The position numbers and the translations under genes are program-made. From Beijerinckiaceae bacterium (GTDB taxonomy: Bacteria; Pseudomonadota; Alphaproteobacteria; Rhizobiales; Beijerinckiaceae), in NCBI GenBank assembly GCA_947453205.1, contig CANGFT010000011.1, positions 18,652-82,651 of the forward strand: 64,000 nt of DNA, read 5' to 3'. Each line of letters opens with the position of its first letter. Position 1 is the first letter of the stretch. Shown piece after piece: positions 43,574 through 54,128 of the stretch. The notes beneath the pieces are model-generated. The model worked only from the letters and a program-made list of their open reading frames with translations, was not told the DNA's origin and made no database searches.

Positions 43574-44269
43574 ATGCTGGCGGTTGAATCCATCGATCTC
43601 TTCTATGGCGCCGCGCAGGCCCTGCGCTCCGTGAGCCTTGAGGCGAAGCCGGGACGCGTGACCTGCGTGCTTGGCCGCAATGGCGTCGGCAAGACCTCCT
43701 TGATGCGCGCCATCATCGGCCATCAGGGCATCGCCTCCGGCCGCATCATGTGGGGCGGCGAAGACATGTCCCGGCTCGCCCCGCACCAGCGCGCGCGGCG
43801 CGGCGTCGCCTATGTGCCGCAGGGCCGCGAAATCTTCCCCCTGCTGACCGTGCGCGAGAATCTCGAAACGGGCTATGCGCCTGTGCCCCGCGCCCAGCGT
43901 TTCGTGCCTGATGAAATCTTCGAGCTCTTCCCGGTGCTCAAGGACATGCTGTGGCGGCGCGGCGGCGATCTTTCGGGCGGGCAGCAGCAGCAGCTCGCCA
44001 TCGGCCGCGCGCTCGTCACACGGCCGAAGCTTCTGGTGCTCGATGAGCCGACCGAAGGCATCCAGCCCTCCATCATCAAGGACATCGGCCGGGCCATTGA
44101 TTATCTGCGCGCCAAGGGCGACATGGCCATCGTGCTGGTGGAGCAGTATTTCGACTTTGCCCGCGACCTCGGCGATGATTTCGTCGTGATGGACCGCGGC
44201 GCGGTCGTGCTGGCGGGTGAGAAGTCGACGATGGTCGAGTCTGAAATGCGCAGCTATATGTCGGTGTGA
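43574..44269 (+). CDS. urtE: Urea ABC transporter ATP-binding protein UrtE
   Basis: Second ATPase, 231 aa, LivF-like. Walker A GRNGVGKTS, signature LSGGQQQQLAIGRAL, Walker B LLVLDEPTEGIQPSI, and the VTCVLGRNGVGKTSLMRAIIG block typical of UrtE. The stop overlaps the GTG start of ureD by 4 bp, directly tying urea import to urease maturation in one transcript. Confidence 0.95.
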   Translation: MLAVESIDLFYGAAQALRSVSLEAKPGRVTCVLGRNGVGKTSLMRAIIGHQGIASGRIMWGGEDMSRLAPHQRARRGVAYVPQGREIFPLLTVRENLETGYAPVPRAQRFVPDEIFELFPVLKDMLWRRGGDLSGGQQQQLAIGRALVTRPKLLVLDEPTEGIQPSIIKDIGRAIDYLRAKGDMAIVLVEQYFDFARDLGDDFVVMDRGAVVLAGEKSTMVESEMRSYMSV

Positions 44270-45093
44270 CCTTGAGCCATGTTCCCGCCCACGTCCCCTC
44301 ATATGTCCGCGCCGTCGGGGAGCTGCGCGCGGATTTTCAGCGCGTGGGCGACAAGACCTTCGCGATGAACATTTTCGAAACAGGGGGGCTGCGCCTGCGC
44401 TGTCCGCGCGTGGCGCAGGGCTGCGAAGGCGTGCTCATCAACACCGGCGGCGGGGTCGCAGGCGGCGACCGGGCCTCTTATGATTTCGACATCGGGCCCG
44501 ACGCCCGGCTCACGCTCACCACGCAATCGGCCGAAAAGATCTACCGCGCGCAATCGGATCCCGCTGAGATCGACGTGGCCCTGCGCATCGGCGCGGGCGC
44601 CGCCGTGGAATGGCTGCCGCAGGAGACCATCCTGTTTGATGGCGCGCGCCTGAACCGGCGCCTCGACATGGACCTTGAGGAGACCAGCAGCCTCACCCTG
44701 CTGGAGAGCGTCGTCTATGGCCGCATGGCCATGGGCGAGACGGCGATCGGCGGCTCCTTCCGCGACCGTTGGCGCATTCGCCGGGGCCGACGCCTCATCT
44801 TCGCCGAAGACATGAAGATCGACGGCGACCTGACCGGCGCGCTGGATCGCCCGGCGGTCGGCGGCGGCGCAAGGGCGAGCGCCATTTTCGTCCATATCGC
44901 GCCGGATGCGCAGGCGCGGCTGGAAGAGATCCGCGCCCGCCTCGCCGACGCCCCCTGTGAAGTGGGCGCAAGCGCCTGGAACGGCATGGTGGTCGTGCGC
45001 CTTCTGTCGCCCTCGCCTGAAAAGGTCCGCGCTGCTATCATGGCGCTGCTTCAATCGTTCCGCGGGCGCGACGCGCCGCGCGTCTGGCAATGA
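44266..45093 (+). CDS. ureD: Urease accessory protein UreD
   Basis: UreD binds apo-urease and, with UreF and UreG, inserts the carbamylated dinickel centre. The 275-aa protein shows the family blocks [32 protein letters not shown] and [17 protein letters not shown]. The start is the GTG at 44266, overlapping the urtE stop (GTGA). ureAB follows after 13 bp. Confidence 0.95.
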   Translation: MTLSHVPAHVPSYVRAVGELRADFQRVGDKTFAMNIFETGGLRLRCPRVAQGCEGVLINTGGGVAGGDRASYDFDIGPDARLTLTTQSAEKIYRAQSDPAEIDVALRIGAGAAVEWLPQETILFDGARLNRRLDMDLEETSSLTLLESVVYGRMAMGETAIGGSFRDRWRIRRGRRLIFAEDMKIDGDLTGALDRPAVGGGARASAIFVHIAPDAQARLEEIRARLADAPCEVGASAWNGMVVVRLLSPSPEKVRAAIMALLQSFRGRDAPRVWQ

Positions 45094-45106
45094 TCCGGGT
45101 GCTTCC

Positions 45107-45727
45107 ATGAATTTGACTCCTCGTGAAAAGGACAAGCTGCTGATCGCCATGGCCGCCATCGTGGCGCGCCGCAGGCTGGAGCGCGGCGTCAAGCTCAACC
45201 ATCCCGAGGCCATCGCGCTCATCACCGACTTTGTGGTGGAAGGCGCGCGCGACGGGCGCAGCGTGGCGGACTTGATGGAGGCGGGCGCCCATGTGGTGCA
45301 GGCCCACCAGGTGATGGATGGCGTCGCCGACATGATCCACGACATCCAGATCGAGGCGACCTTTCCCGATGGCACGAAGCTCGTCACCGTGCATCATCCC
45401 ATCCGCGGCGGGGCCTCGGCGGACCGTCCCGGCGAGGTGATCACGCCCGAGGGCGACATCCTCATGAACGAGGGGCGCGAGACCCTGACGATCACCGTGT
45501 CGAACACGGGCGACCGTCCGATCCAGGTCGGCTCGCACTATCATTTCTTCGAAACCAATCCGGCCCTGCGCTTTGATCGCGCCAGGGCCCGCGGCATGCG
45601 CCTCGACATAGCCGCAGGCGCCGCCGTGCGCTTCGAGCCCGGCCAGACGCGCGAAGTGACGCTGGTGGCGCTCGCGGGACGACGCGAAGTCTATGGCTTC
45701 CGTCAGGATGTGATGGGCAAGCTCTGA
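45107..45727 (+). CDS. ureA: Fused urease gamma-beta subunit UreAB
   Basis: Structural urease subunit combining gamma (UreA, about residues 1-100: [33 protein letters not shown]) and beta (UreB, from about residue 110: [31 protein letters not shown]) in one 206-aa chain. Most bacteria encode these separately; fused forms are known in Helicobacter and some alphaproteobacteria. The ATG at 45107 starts exactly at the conserved UreA N-terminus; the longer frame is part of ureD in another register. ureC follows after 14 bp. Confidence 0.95.
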   Translation: MNLTPREKDKLLIAMAAIVARRRLERGVKLNHPEAIALITDFVVEGARDGRSVADLMEAGAHVVQAHQVMDGVADMIHDIQIEATFPDGTKLVTVHHPIRGGASADRPGEVITPEGDILMNEGRETLTITVSNTGDRPIQVGSHYHFFETNPALRFDRARARGMRLDIAAGAAVRFEPGQTREVTLVALAGRREVYGFRQDVMGKL

Positions 45728-45741
45728 GCGGGAGACGAGAC

Positions 45742-47454
45742 ATGAGCAACAAGCTTTCCCGCGCCGCCTATGCGGACATGTTCGGCCCCACGACCGGCGA
45801 TAAGGTGCGCCTCGCGGACACCGCGCTCTATATCGAGATCGAGAAGGATTTCACCATCTACGGCGAAGAGGTGAAATTCGGCGGCGGCAAGGTCATCCGC
45901 GACGGCATGGGCCAGTCGCAGGCGACCCGCGCCGACGGCGCCATGGACACGGTCATCACCAATGTGGTCGTGCTCGACCACTGGGGGATCGTGAAGGCCG
46001 ACGTCGGCCTGCGCGACGGGCGCATCGCCAGGATCGGCAAGGCGGGCAATCCCGAGATCCAGCCGGGCGTCGACATCCTTATCGGGCCGGGCACGGAGAT
46101 CATCGCGGGCGAGGGCAAGATCCTCACCGCCGGCGGGTTCGACACCCATATCCATTTCATCTGCCCGCAGCAGATCGAGGAAGCCCTCATGTCGGGCGTC
46201 ACCTCCATGCTCGGCGGCGGCACCGGCCCCGCCACCGGAACCTTCGCCACCACCTGCACGCCCGGCCCCTGGCATCTCGCGCGCATGATCGAGGCGGCGG
46301 ATTCCTTCCCCATGAATCTGGGCTTTGCGGGCAAGGGCAATGCGGCGACGCCGCGCGGGCTTGTGGAAATGATCGAGGGCGGCGCCTGCGCGCTCAAGCT
46401 TCATGAGGACTGGGGCACCACGCCCGCCGCCATCGACTGCTGCCTGTCGGTGGCGGACGATCACGACATTCAGGTCATGATCCACACGGACACGCTGAAC
46501 GAGTCGGGCTTCGTCGAAGACACGATCAAGGCCTTCAAGGGCCGCACCATCCACGCCTTCCACACGGAGGGCGCGGGCGGCGGCCATGCGCCGGACATCA
46601 TCAGCGTGGCTGGCCTTGAGAATGTGCTGCCCTCCTCCACCAATCCCACGCGGCCCTTCACAAAGAACACGCTCGACGAACATCTGGACATGCTGATGGT
46701 CTGCCATCACCTGGATTCATCGATTCCCGAAGACCTCGCCTTCGCCGAAAGCCGCATCCGCAAGGAGACCATCGCCGCCGAGGACATCCTGCATGATCTG
46801 GGCGCGCTCTCCATGATGAGCTCGGACTCGCAGGCCATGGGCCGCGTGGGCGAGGTCATCATCCGCACCTGGCAGACCGCCGACAAGATGAAGCGCCAGC
46901 GCGGGCCACTGCCGGAAGAGCGCGGCGACAACGACAACGCCCGCGCGAAACGCTATGTCGCCAAATATACGATCAACCCGGCCATCGCCCATGGCGTGTC
47001 GCGGCACATCGGCTCCATCGAGCCCGGCAAGCTCGCCGATCTCGTGCTCTGGACGCCCGCCTTCTTCGGCGTGAAGCCCGACCTCATCATCAAGGGCGGG
47101 GTCATCGCGGCCGCCGCCATGGGCGATCCCAACGCCTCGATCCCAACGCCCCAGCCCGTCCATTACCGGCCCATGTTCGGCGCCTATGGGGGCGCGGTTG
47201 CCTCCACCTGCCTCACCTTCGTCAGCGCGCTGGCGCTCGACAAGGGGCTGGGGGCGAAGCTGCGGGTCCACAAGCCCATGGTCGCCGTCGAGAACACGCG
47301 CGGGCAGATCAGCAAGAAGAGCATGATCCACAACGGCGCCACCCCTAAGATCGTGGTGGACCCAGAGACCTATTCGGTCACCGCCGACGGCGTGCTGCTG
47401 GTCTGCGAGCCCGCCGATGTGCTGCCCATGGCGCAAAGGTATTTCATGTTCTAA
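45742..47454 (+). CDS. ureC: Urease alpha subunit UreC
   Basis: Catalytic urease subunit, 570 aa, hydrolysing urea to ammonia and carbamate. Nickel ligands and catalytic residues are visible: [12 protein letters not shown] (two His), the carbamylated lysine in [13 protein letters not shown] (Lys219), [23 protein letters not shown], and the flap [20 protein letters not shown]. The N-terminal [18 protein letters not shown] and C-terminal AQRYFMF are complete. Confidence 0.97.
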   Translation: MSNKLSRAAYADMFGPTTGDKVRLADTALYIEIEKDFTIYGEEVKFGGGKVIRDGMGQSQATRADGAMDTVITNVVVLDHWGIVKADVGLRDGRIARIGKAGNPEIQPGVDILIGPGTEIIAGEGKILTAGGFDTHIHFICPQQIEEALMSGVTSMLGGGTGPATGTFATTCTPGPWHLARMIEAADSFPMNLGFAGKGNAATPRGLVEMIEGGACALKLHEDWGTTPAAIDCCLSVADDHDIQVMIHTDTLNESGFVEDTIKAFKGRTIHAFHTEGAGGGHAPDIISVAGLENVLPSSTNPTRPFTKNTLDEHLDMLMVCHHLDSSIPEDLAFAESRIRKETIAAEDILHDLGALSMMSSDSQAMGRVGEVIIRTWQTADKMKRQRGPLPEERGDNDNARAKRYVAKYTINPAIAHGVSRHIGSIEPGKLADLVLWTPAFFGVKPDLIIKGGVIAAAAMGDPNASIPTPQPVHYRPMFGAYGGAVASTCLTFVSALALDKGLGAKLRVHKPMVAVENTRGQISKKSMIHNGATPKIVVDPETYSVTADGVLLVCEPADVLPMAQRYFMF

Positions 47455-47478
47455 AAGGAAGCCTCGTCCGGAGGCTCC

Positions 47479-47781
47479 ATGATCGTCGTCATCGTCCGCG
47501 CCAAAATCCGTCCCGAAAAACGGGATGGCTTTCTTGCGGCGGCGTCGGCCTGCGTGGAGACGTCGCGCGCGGAGCGCGGCAACATCGCCTATGACGTCTA
47601 TGAAAGCGCCACGGAGGCGAACAGCTTCGTCGTTCTGGAACGCTGGAAGACCCATGAGGACAACCGCGCCCATCTGCAAAGCGCCCATACGCAGGCCTTC
47701 CTGCGCGCCATGGCGCAAAGCGTGGCCGAAATGCCGAAGATAGAGGCCATCACCCCCGCCAAGATCGACATGATCGCCTGA
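47479..47781 (+). CDS. ABM-family (antibiotic biosynthesis monooxygenase) protein inside the urease operon
   Basis: A 100-aa protein with a dimeric ferredoxin-like ABM fold: MIVVIVRAKIRPEKRDGFL, then GNIAYDVYESATEANSFVVLERW, and HLQSAHTQAFL. Members include quinol monooxygenases and many uncharacterised proteins. It lies 24 bp after ureC and 12 bp before ureE in the same direction, so it is cotranscribed with urease genes. Its GGAGG ribosome-binding site (47470-47474) lies within a small hairpin, AGCCTC/GAGGCT (47460-47476), 4 nt from the ATG. No urease role is known to me. Confidence 0.88.
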   Translation: MIVVIVRAKIRPEKRDGFLAAASACVETSRAERGNIAYDVYESATEANSFVVLERWKTHEDNRAHLQSAHTQAFLRAMAQSVAEMPKIEAITPAKIDMIA

Positions 47782-47793
47782 GAGAGACACCCC

Positions 47794-48438
47794 ATGATCC
47801 GCGCCAATTTCATCAGCGCCCGAGGCGCATGGCAGGCCAAGGCCGCCGACACCGTCGTGCTCGATTTCGAGGAGCGTCACCGCCGCCGCACCACCATGAC
47901 GGGCATAAGGGGCCTCGAATTCCTGCTTGATCTGCCCGAAGCCGTGGTGCTGCGCCATGGCGACGCCCTCGTGCTGGAGGACGGGCGCCTGGTGGAAGTG
48001 GTCGCGGCTCCCGAACCGCTGGCCGAAATCCGCATCGGCGAACCGCGCGACCTCGCGCGCATGGCCTGGCATCTGGGCAATCGTCATCTGCCCGTGCAGA
48101 TCCTGCCCAACCGCATCCGCATCCGTCGGGATCCCGTGATCGAGGAGATGGCCCGCAAGCTCGGCGGCAAGATCGCCCTCATCGAGGGGCCCTTCGAGCC
48201 TGAGGGCGGGGCCTATGCGCCAGAGCCCGAGCCTGAACATGTGCATGGTCCGGGCTGCGGACACGATCACCACGGGCACGATCACCATGGGCATGACCAT
48301 CATGGACACGACCATCATGACCATGAGTCCTGCGGCCATGACCATTCCCATGAAGGCCATGGACATGAGGGCCACGGACACGAGGGCCACGGACATCACG
48401 GCCACGACCACAGGGGACACGGACATTCGCATGACTGA
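47794..48438 (+). CDS. ureE: Urease accessory nickel chaperone UreE with long His-rich tail
   Basis: UreE is a dimeric nickel chaperone that passes Ni2+ to UreG. The 214-aa protein has an N-terminal peptide-binding domain ([17 protein letters not shown]) and the metal-binding domain with the conserved His in [15 protein letters not shown]. The C-terminus (residues 149-213) is a low-complexity tail with 30 histidines in 66 residues, in repeats such as GHDHH and HEGHG, for binding or storing nickel. The DNA here is correspondingly repetitive (48235-48430). The stop overlaps ureF by 8 bp. Confidence 0.95.
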   Translation: MIRANFISARGAWQAKAADTVVLDFEERHRRRTTMTGIRGLEFLLDLPEAVVLRHGDALVLEDGRLVEVVAAPEPLAEIRIGEPRDLARMAWHLGNRHLPVQILPNRIRIRRDPVIEEMARKLGGKIALIEGPFEPEGGAYAPEPEPEHVHGPGCGHDHHGHDHHGHDHHGHDHHDHESCGHDHSHEGHGHEGHGHEGHGHHGHDHRGHGHSHD

Positions 48439-49126
48439 CGACGCGGGCGCGGGCGTCGGCTCCAGCCTGCCGCTGCTGATCTGGCTCTCGCCCGCCTTTC
48501 CCGTCGGCGCCTTCGCCTATAGCCATGGCCTCGAGTCCGCCGTGGAGCATGGCGACATCACGGACGCCGCGACCCTGCAAGCCTGGCTCGACGATCTCGT
48601 GCGGTTCGGCTCGATGCGCACAGACGCCGTGCTGGCGGCCTGCGCATGGCGGGCGGCGCGGGCGCAGGATGACGCGGCCCTCGATGAGGTCAACGACCTC
48701 GCGCTGGCGCTCGCGCCCTCGCAGGAGCGCCATCTTGAAACCACCGCGCAGGGCGGGGCCTTCGTGAAGGCGGCGCAGGCCTCCTGGCCCTGCGAGGCCA
48801 TCGAGCGGTTGGCGCAGCGGGCGCAGACCATCGCCTATCCCGTGGCGGTGTCGGTCGCCGCAGCGGGCCATGATGTGCCGCTGCCTGCGTTGCTGGAGGC
48901 CTATCTCGTCGCTTTCGCGGGCAATCTCGTCTCCGCCGCCGTGCGTCTCGGCCCGGTCGGCCAGACCGATGGGCAGAGGATCATCGCCCGCCTTGCGCCC
49001 GCCCTTTGCGAGGTGGCGCAGATGGCCGCCGCCGCGACGCTCGACGATCTCGGCGCCTTCGCCATGCGCTCGGACATCGCGGCCATGCGGCATGAAACCC
49101 AATATTCCCGGCTTTTCCGCTCATGA
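48431..49126 (+). CDS. ureF: Urease accessory protein UreF
   Basis: UreF forms the UreD-UreF-UreG maturation complex and gates GTPase activity. The 231-aa protein has [37 protein letters not shown] and the C-terminal [13 protein letters not shown], the conserved UreF tail. The ATG at 48431 overlaps the ureE stop; the open frame upstream is the ureE tail in another register. The stop overlaps the DUF3995 gene by 4 bp. Confidence 0.95.
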   Translation: MTDDAGAGVGSSLPLLIWLSPAFPVGAFAYSHGLESAVEHGDITDAATLQAWLDDLVRFGSMRTDAVLAACAWRAARAQDDAALDEVNDLALALAPSQERHLETTAQGGAFVKAAQASWPCEAIERLAQRAQTIAYPVAVSVAAAGHDVPLPALLEAYLVAFAGNLVSAAVRLGPVGQTDGQRIIARLAPALCEVAQMAAAATLDDLGAFAMRSDIAAMRHETQYSRLFRS

Positions 49127-49557
49127 CCCTCGCCCTTTGCCTGAGCCTCTTCGTCTTGCTGATGGCCGTGGCGGGGCTTTGCGCGCTCTGGTCGCGGGGC
49201 GGACATTGGCCCTGTGCGAGCGACCTCGCTCTGGCGGCCTGGGTCGTCGGCGACGCGAAGTCTCCCGGCATGCCCGCGCCGCAGCGCCTGCGCCTGCTCG
49301 CCCTCGCGCTGGCGCTGGCGGCCTTGAGCATGCTGTCCCTTGGCTTTGACCTGCCGGGCCCCCTGAACCAGATCGCCGCCTATGCAGGCGCGGTCTTTTG
49401 CGGCTTGTTTGCGATACGGGGCGTGGGCGGCTTTCTGCCGGCCTGGCGCAGGCGCTTTGGCGGACAACCCTTCGCGACCATCGATGGGCTGATCTACTCC
49501 CCCGCCTGCATCCTCCTCGCCCAGATATTCTTCACCCTCATCGTAGAGAGGTTCTGA
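49123..49557 (+). CDS. DUF3995-like four-span membrane protein inside the urease operon
   Basis: A 144-aa inner-membrane protein with about four hydrophobic segments (LALCLSLFVLLMAVAGLCAL; LRLLALALALAALSML; AAYAGAVFCGLFAI; LIYSPACILLAQIFFTLIV). The pattern RGVGGFLPAWRRRFGGQPFA, then DGLIYSPACIL, fits DUF3995 as I recall the family. It overlaps ureF by 4 bp and ends 3 bp before ureG, so it is firmly in the operon between two maturation factors. A role in nickel or urea movement is possible but only inferred. Confidence 0.85.
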   Translation: MTLALCLSLFVLLMAVAGLCALWSRGGHWPCASDLALAAWVVGDAKSPGMPAPQRLRLLALALALAALSMLSLGFDLPGPLNQIAAYAGAVFCGLFAIRGVGGFLPAWRRRFGGQPFATIDGLIYSPACILLAQIFFTLIVERF

Positions 49558-49560
49558 CCC

Positions 49561-50187
<627 letters not shown>

Positions 50188-50200
50188 GCATTTGGAATGA

Positions 50201-50255
50201 GGCAGTCGGCAAGAGCGCCCCGACTGCCGACTGCCGATTGCCGACTGCCCACTGC
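50201..50255. repeat. Inverted and tandem 7-bp repeats between ureG and mmsB
   Basis: GGCAGTCGG (50201-50209) can pair with CCGACTGCC (50220-50228). The right arm continues as five 7-bp units of the form CGACTGC with single changes (50221-50255). It lies between two convergent genes and may act as a terminator-like or REP-like element. Confidence 0.6.
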
Positions 50256-50262
50256 CGAGATC

Positions 50263-51153
50263 CTACCCCTCAAACGCTCCCTCGCTCAGAAACGCGATGA
50301 TCCCCGAGAAATCCATCTCGCCCGAGCCTTCCGCGACAAAGCGCTGATAAAGCCCCGTCGCCGCCGCGCCCATGGGCGTCACCGCGCCTACGCCAGCCGC
50401 CGCCTCCTGCGACAGGAGCAGATCCTTCAGCATCAGGGCCGCTGCGAAGCCGGGCTTGTAGCCATTGTTCGCGGGGCTGGTCGGCACGGGGCCGGGCACG
50501 GGGCAATAGCTCGTGGTCGACCATGACTGGCCTGACGAGGTCGAGACCACATCGAACAGCGCCTGATGGTCGAGGCCGAGCTTCTCCGCCAGCACGAAGG
50601 CCTCGCAGGTCGCGACCATGGTGGCGCCCAGGATCATGTTGTTGCAGACCTTGGCGGCCTGCCCTGCGCCTGCGCCCCCGCAATGGACGATGCGCTTGCC
50701 CATGGCCTCCAGCGCCGGCTTGCCCGACGCATAAGCCTCCGCCGATCCGCCGCACATGAAGGTGAGCGTGCCCGCGCTCGCCCCGCCCGTGCCGCCCGAC
50801 ACCGGCGCGTCAAGCGAGTGCAGGCCCTTGGCGGCGGCGAGCCCATGGGCGGCGCGCGCGCTGTCAACGTCGATGGTGGAGGAATCGATCAGGAGCGCGC
50901 CGGGCTGCGCGGCCTCCACGATTTCCTCCCAGACCGCCAGCACATGCCTGCCCGCAGGCAGCATGGTGATGACGACGTCAGCGCCGCGCACAGACTCAAC
51001 CGCGCTCGCCGCGACGCAGATCCCGCCCTCGCCCGCCGCCTGCCGCGCCGCAGGCGACAGATCAAAGCCCGCGACGCCATGGCCCGCGCGCACAAGATTG
51101 AGCGCCATGGGCAAGCCCATATTGCCCAGCCCGATGAATGCGACCGTCCCCAT
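50263..51153 (-). CDS. mmsB: 3-Hydroxyisobutyrate dehydrogenase
   Basis: NAD-dependent oxidation of 3-hydroxyisobutyrate to methylmalonate semialdehyde in valine catabolism. The 296-aa enzyme has the Rossmann motif VAFIGLGNMGLPMALNL, the substrate motif DAPVSGGTGGASAGTL and the catalytic lysine in GAGQAAKVCNNMILG. It follows an acyl-CoA dehydrogenase gene by 18 bp. This pair is typical of valine degradation, although a generic beta-hydroxyacid dehydrogenase cannot be excluded without other mms genes. Confidence 0.9.
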   Translation of the reverse strand: MGTVAFIGLGNMGLPMALNLVRAGHGVAGFDLSPAARQAAGEGGICVAASAVESVRGADVVITMLPAGRHVLAVWEEIVEAAQPGALLIDSSTIDVDSARAAHGLAAAKGLHSLDAPVSGGTGGASAGTLTFMCGGSAEAYASGKPALEAMGKRIVHCGGAGAGQAAKVCNNMILGATMVATCEAFVLAEKLGLDHQALFDVVSTSSGQSWSTTSYCPVPGPVPTSPANNGYKPGFAAALMLKDLLLSQEAAAGVGAVTPMGAAATGLYQRFVAEGSGEMDFSGIIAFLSEGAFEG

Positions 51154-51171
51154 GGCGTCCCCCCTCTTTCT

Positions 51172-52314
51172 TCAGCGCCCCACAAGCTCGCGCGCCACGA
51201 TGAGGCGCATGATCTCATTCGTTCCTTCGAGAATCTGATGCACGCGCAGATCGCGCACCAGCTTCTCGATTCCATAGTCGGCGAGATAGCCATAGCCGCC
51301 GAACAACTGCAGCGCGTCATTCGCCGCCTTGAAGCCTGCGTCGGTCGCGACGCGCTTGGCCATGGCGCAGAGCTGGGTGGCGTCCTGCACGCCAGCATCC
51401 AGCGCCGCCGCCGCGCGCCAGATCAGGCTGCGCGCCGCCTCAAGCTCGGTCGCCATGTCCGCGAGGCGGAATTGCAGCGCTTGAAACTGGTCGATGCTGC
51501 GCCCGAAAGCCCTGCGCTCGGACATGTAGTTCAGCGCCTTCTCCAGCGCCGCCTCGCCCCCGCCAAGCGAACAGGCGCCGATGTTGAGCCGTCCGCCGTC
51601 GAGCCCCGACATGGCCATGCGGAAGCCCTCGCCCTCCGCCCCCAGACGATGAGCGGCAGGCACGCGCGCGCCTTCGAAGATCACCGCGCGCGTGGGCTGG
51701 GCGTGCCAGCCCATCTTGCGTTCGTTCTTGCCGAAGAAGACGCCCTTCGTTCCGCCCTCCACCACGAAGCAGGAGATGCCGCGCGGCCCCGGCTCGCCCG
51801 TGCGCGCCATCACGATGTAGAAATCAAAGGGGTTGCCGGCGCCCGAGATGAACTGCTTCTGGCCGTTGAGGATGTAATGGTCGCCCTCGCGCGCCGCGCT
51901 CGTCGTCAGCGCCGCGGCGTCCGAGCCGGAGCCCGGTTCAGTGAGGCAATAGCTCGCCAGCCGGTCCATGCGCATGAGCATGGGCAGCCAGCGCTGGCGC
52001 TGCTCGCCCGAACCATAGGCGTCGATCATCCATGCGCACATGTTGTGGATGGAGAGATAGGCCGCGACGCAGGGGCAGCCTGTCGCCAGCGCCTCAAAGA
52101 TCAGGGCCGCGTCGAGCCGCGTCAGGCCGGAGCCACCCACATCCTCGCGCACATAGATCCCCGCCATGCCCAGCGCCGCCGCCTCGCGCAGGGTCTCGAC
52201 CGGAAAGGTCTTCTGCTCGTCCCATTCAAGGGCGTGCGGCTCGATGCGGGCGCGGGCGAAATCGCGCGCCATGTCGCGGATGGCGATTTGCTCGCCGGTC
52301 AGGGCGAATGACAT
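51172..52314 (-). CDS. Acyl-CoA dehydrogenase, isobutyryl-CoA dehydrogenase type
   Basis: FAD enzyme, 380 aa from the ATG at 52314, oxidising isobutyryl-CoA to methacrylyl-CoA in valine catabolism. Blocks: SYCLTEPGSGSDAAAL and KQFISGAGNPFDFYIVM at the FAD/substrate site, MGWHAQPTRAVIFEGARVPA, and the catalytic glutamate in HQILEGTNEIMRLI. The wording ILEGxNE and the mmsB neighbour favour isobutyryl-CoA over short-chain substrates. An upstream in-frame extension of 19 codons is unlikely. Confidence 0.9.
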   Translation of the reverse strand: MSFALTGEQIAIRDMARDFARARIEPHALEWDEQKTFPVETLREAAALGMAGIYVREDVGGSGLTRLDAALIFEALATGCPCVAAYLSIHNMCAWMIDAYGSGEQRQRWLPMLMRMDRLASYCLTEPGSGSDAAALTTSAAREGDHYILNGQKQFISGAGNPFDFYIVMARTGEPGPRGISCFVVEGGTKGVFFGKNERKMGWHAQPTRAVIFEGARVPAAHRLGAEGEGFRMAMSGLDGGRLNIGACSLGGGEAALEKALNYMSERRAFGRSIDQFQALQFRLADMATELEAARSLIWRAAAALDAGVQDATQLCAMAKRVATDAGFKAANDALQLFGGYGYLADYGIEKLVRDLRVHQILEGTNEIMRLIVARELVGR

Positions 52315-52428
52315 GGGCGAAGCCTCCGGCTGCGGTGGTGCGACGTTTTCATGGCCGCGCCCTGATTGCAACTGGACTTGCGAAGGATATGGTGCGACCG
52401 GACGCAGGCGCGTCGCAAGGATGGACCC

Positions 52429-53328
<900 letters not shown>

Positions 53329-53334
53329 GTCGAC

Positions 53335-53865
53335 TCAAAACGACTCGTCAGGATACACGCCCCAGAGGTCGCCCTGTTTGATGAAGCCGTCGAAGCCGTC
53401 GCCGAAAACGCGGCACCAGCCGGACTGACAGACCTTCACGCTGGCGAGCACGCCCGATTGAAGCTGGGCCACCACTTGCGGGGCGCCAGGCTTGGGGTGG
53501 ATCGGCAAGACGTCGGTCTTGCGCCAGGGCGCGACAAGCGCGGTGCGGCGGCCCGACAGCAGGGAGGCCAGCACCCAGCCCTCCGAGCCCTCGGAGTCGC
53601 GGATGCGCCGCCAGGTGTCGAATTCCCCGATGATCTCCACGGGCAGGCCGGCCCGCTGGAAGATCCAGGCGGTGCGATGGTTCTTGGTGGGGCCCTCGCG
53701 CACATTGGTCTTGTCGTAGCGCAGGCTGACATAGCGGGGCAGGCGCAGGCCCGTGACCGGACCCGTCTGCTCAGCCGAAAGAGCCGCAGGCGCATCGGCG
53801 ACCATGGCCGCCAGCCCCAGAAACAGCGCGAACAAGGCCCGTCCGAACACCATCAATCCCCGCAT
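53335..53865 (-). CDS. Exported bacterial SH3-domain protein
   Basis: A 176-aa exported protein with signal peptide (MVFGRALFALFLGLAAMVADAPAALSA) and two SH3-like segments: YDKTNVREGPTKNHRTAWIF with EGWVLASLLSGRR, then a second half ending CQSGWCRVFGDGFDGFIKQGDLWGVYP. Such proteins usually bind cell-wall material. The ATG at 53865 sits immediately after an array of 11-bp repeats, whose last AAGAGG unit serves as ribosome-binding site. ATG at 53853 is an alternative. Confidence 0.85.
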   Translation of the reverse strand: MRGLMVFGRALFALFLGLAAMVADAPAALSAEQTGPVTGLRLPRYVSLRYDKTNVREGPTKNHRTAWIFQRAGLPVEIIGEFDTWRRIRDSEGSEGWVLASLLSGRRTALVAPWRKTDVLPIHPKPGAPQVVAQLQSGVLASVKVCQSGWCRVFGDGFDGFIKQGDLWGVYPDESF

Positions 53866-53870
53866 TCAAG

Positions 53871-53936
53871 CCTCTTGCCAGCCTCTTGCCAGCCTCTTGC
53901 CAGCCTCTTGCCAACCTCTTGCCAGCCTCTTGCGGC
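53871..53936. repeat. Six-copy 11-bp tandem repeat directly upstream of the SH3 gene
   Basis: Six head-to-tail 11-bp units CCTCTTGCCAG, with a single change in the fourth and a degenerate sixth, end 5 bp before the SH3 start codon. On the coding (minus) strand each unit reads CTGGCAAGAGG, so every unit carries an AAGAGG Shine-Dalgarno-like motif. The rest of the 53866-54128 divergent gap shows no recognised feature. Confidence 0.9.
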
Positions 53937-54128
53937 CTCGTCCCATCGTCGCCTTTCTGCGGGTCCGCCCTTCTGCTAAGAAGGGGGTCTGTGACAGGGC
54001 GCGGCGCGCACATTCATCTGGCCCGCAGTGGGTTAAGGAGGGGTGAACGCGCGGGCGCTCCGCGCTTTCGAATGCGGGCCGGGTTGAGGCGAAGTTCAGG
54101 TCAAGGTTCAAGGCAAGGGTCAGGAATC

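Noticed and set aside
48235..48430. Repetitive DNA that could be taken for a tandem-repeat locus or CRISPR-like array
   Set aside because: The units are short, unequal and explained in full by the His-rich UreE tail; there are no spacers.
46717..48432. A 571-codon minus-strand frame opposite ureC and ureE starting with a Met/Val-rich stretch
   Set aside because: The Met/Val-rich start is simply the complement of the UreE histidine tail, and the rest is opposite ureC.
53886..54128. N-terminal extension of the hydroxyacid dehydrogenase reading through the 11-bp repeats
   Set aside because: The translation is repeat-derived and cysteine/serine-rich, while the conserved protein begins at the GTG at 54129 with a ribosome-binding site.
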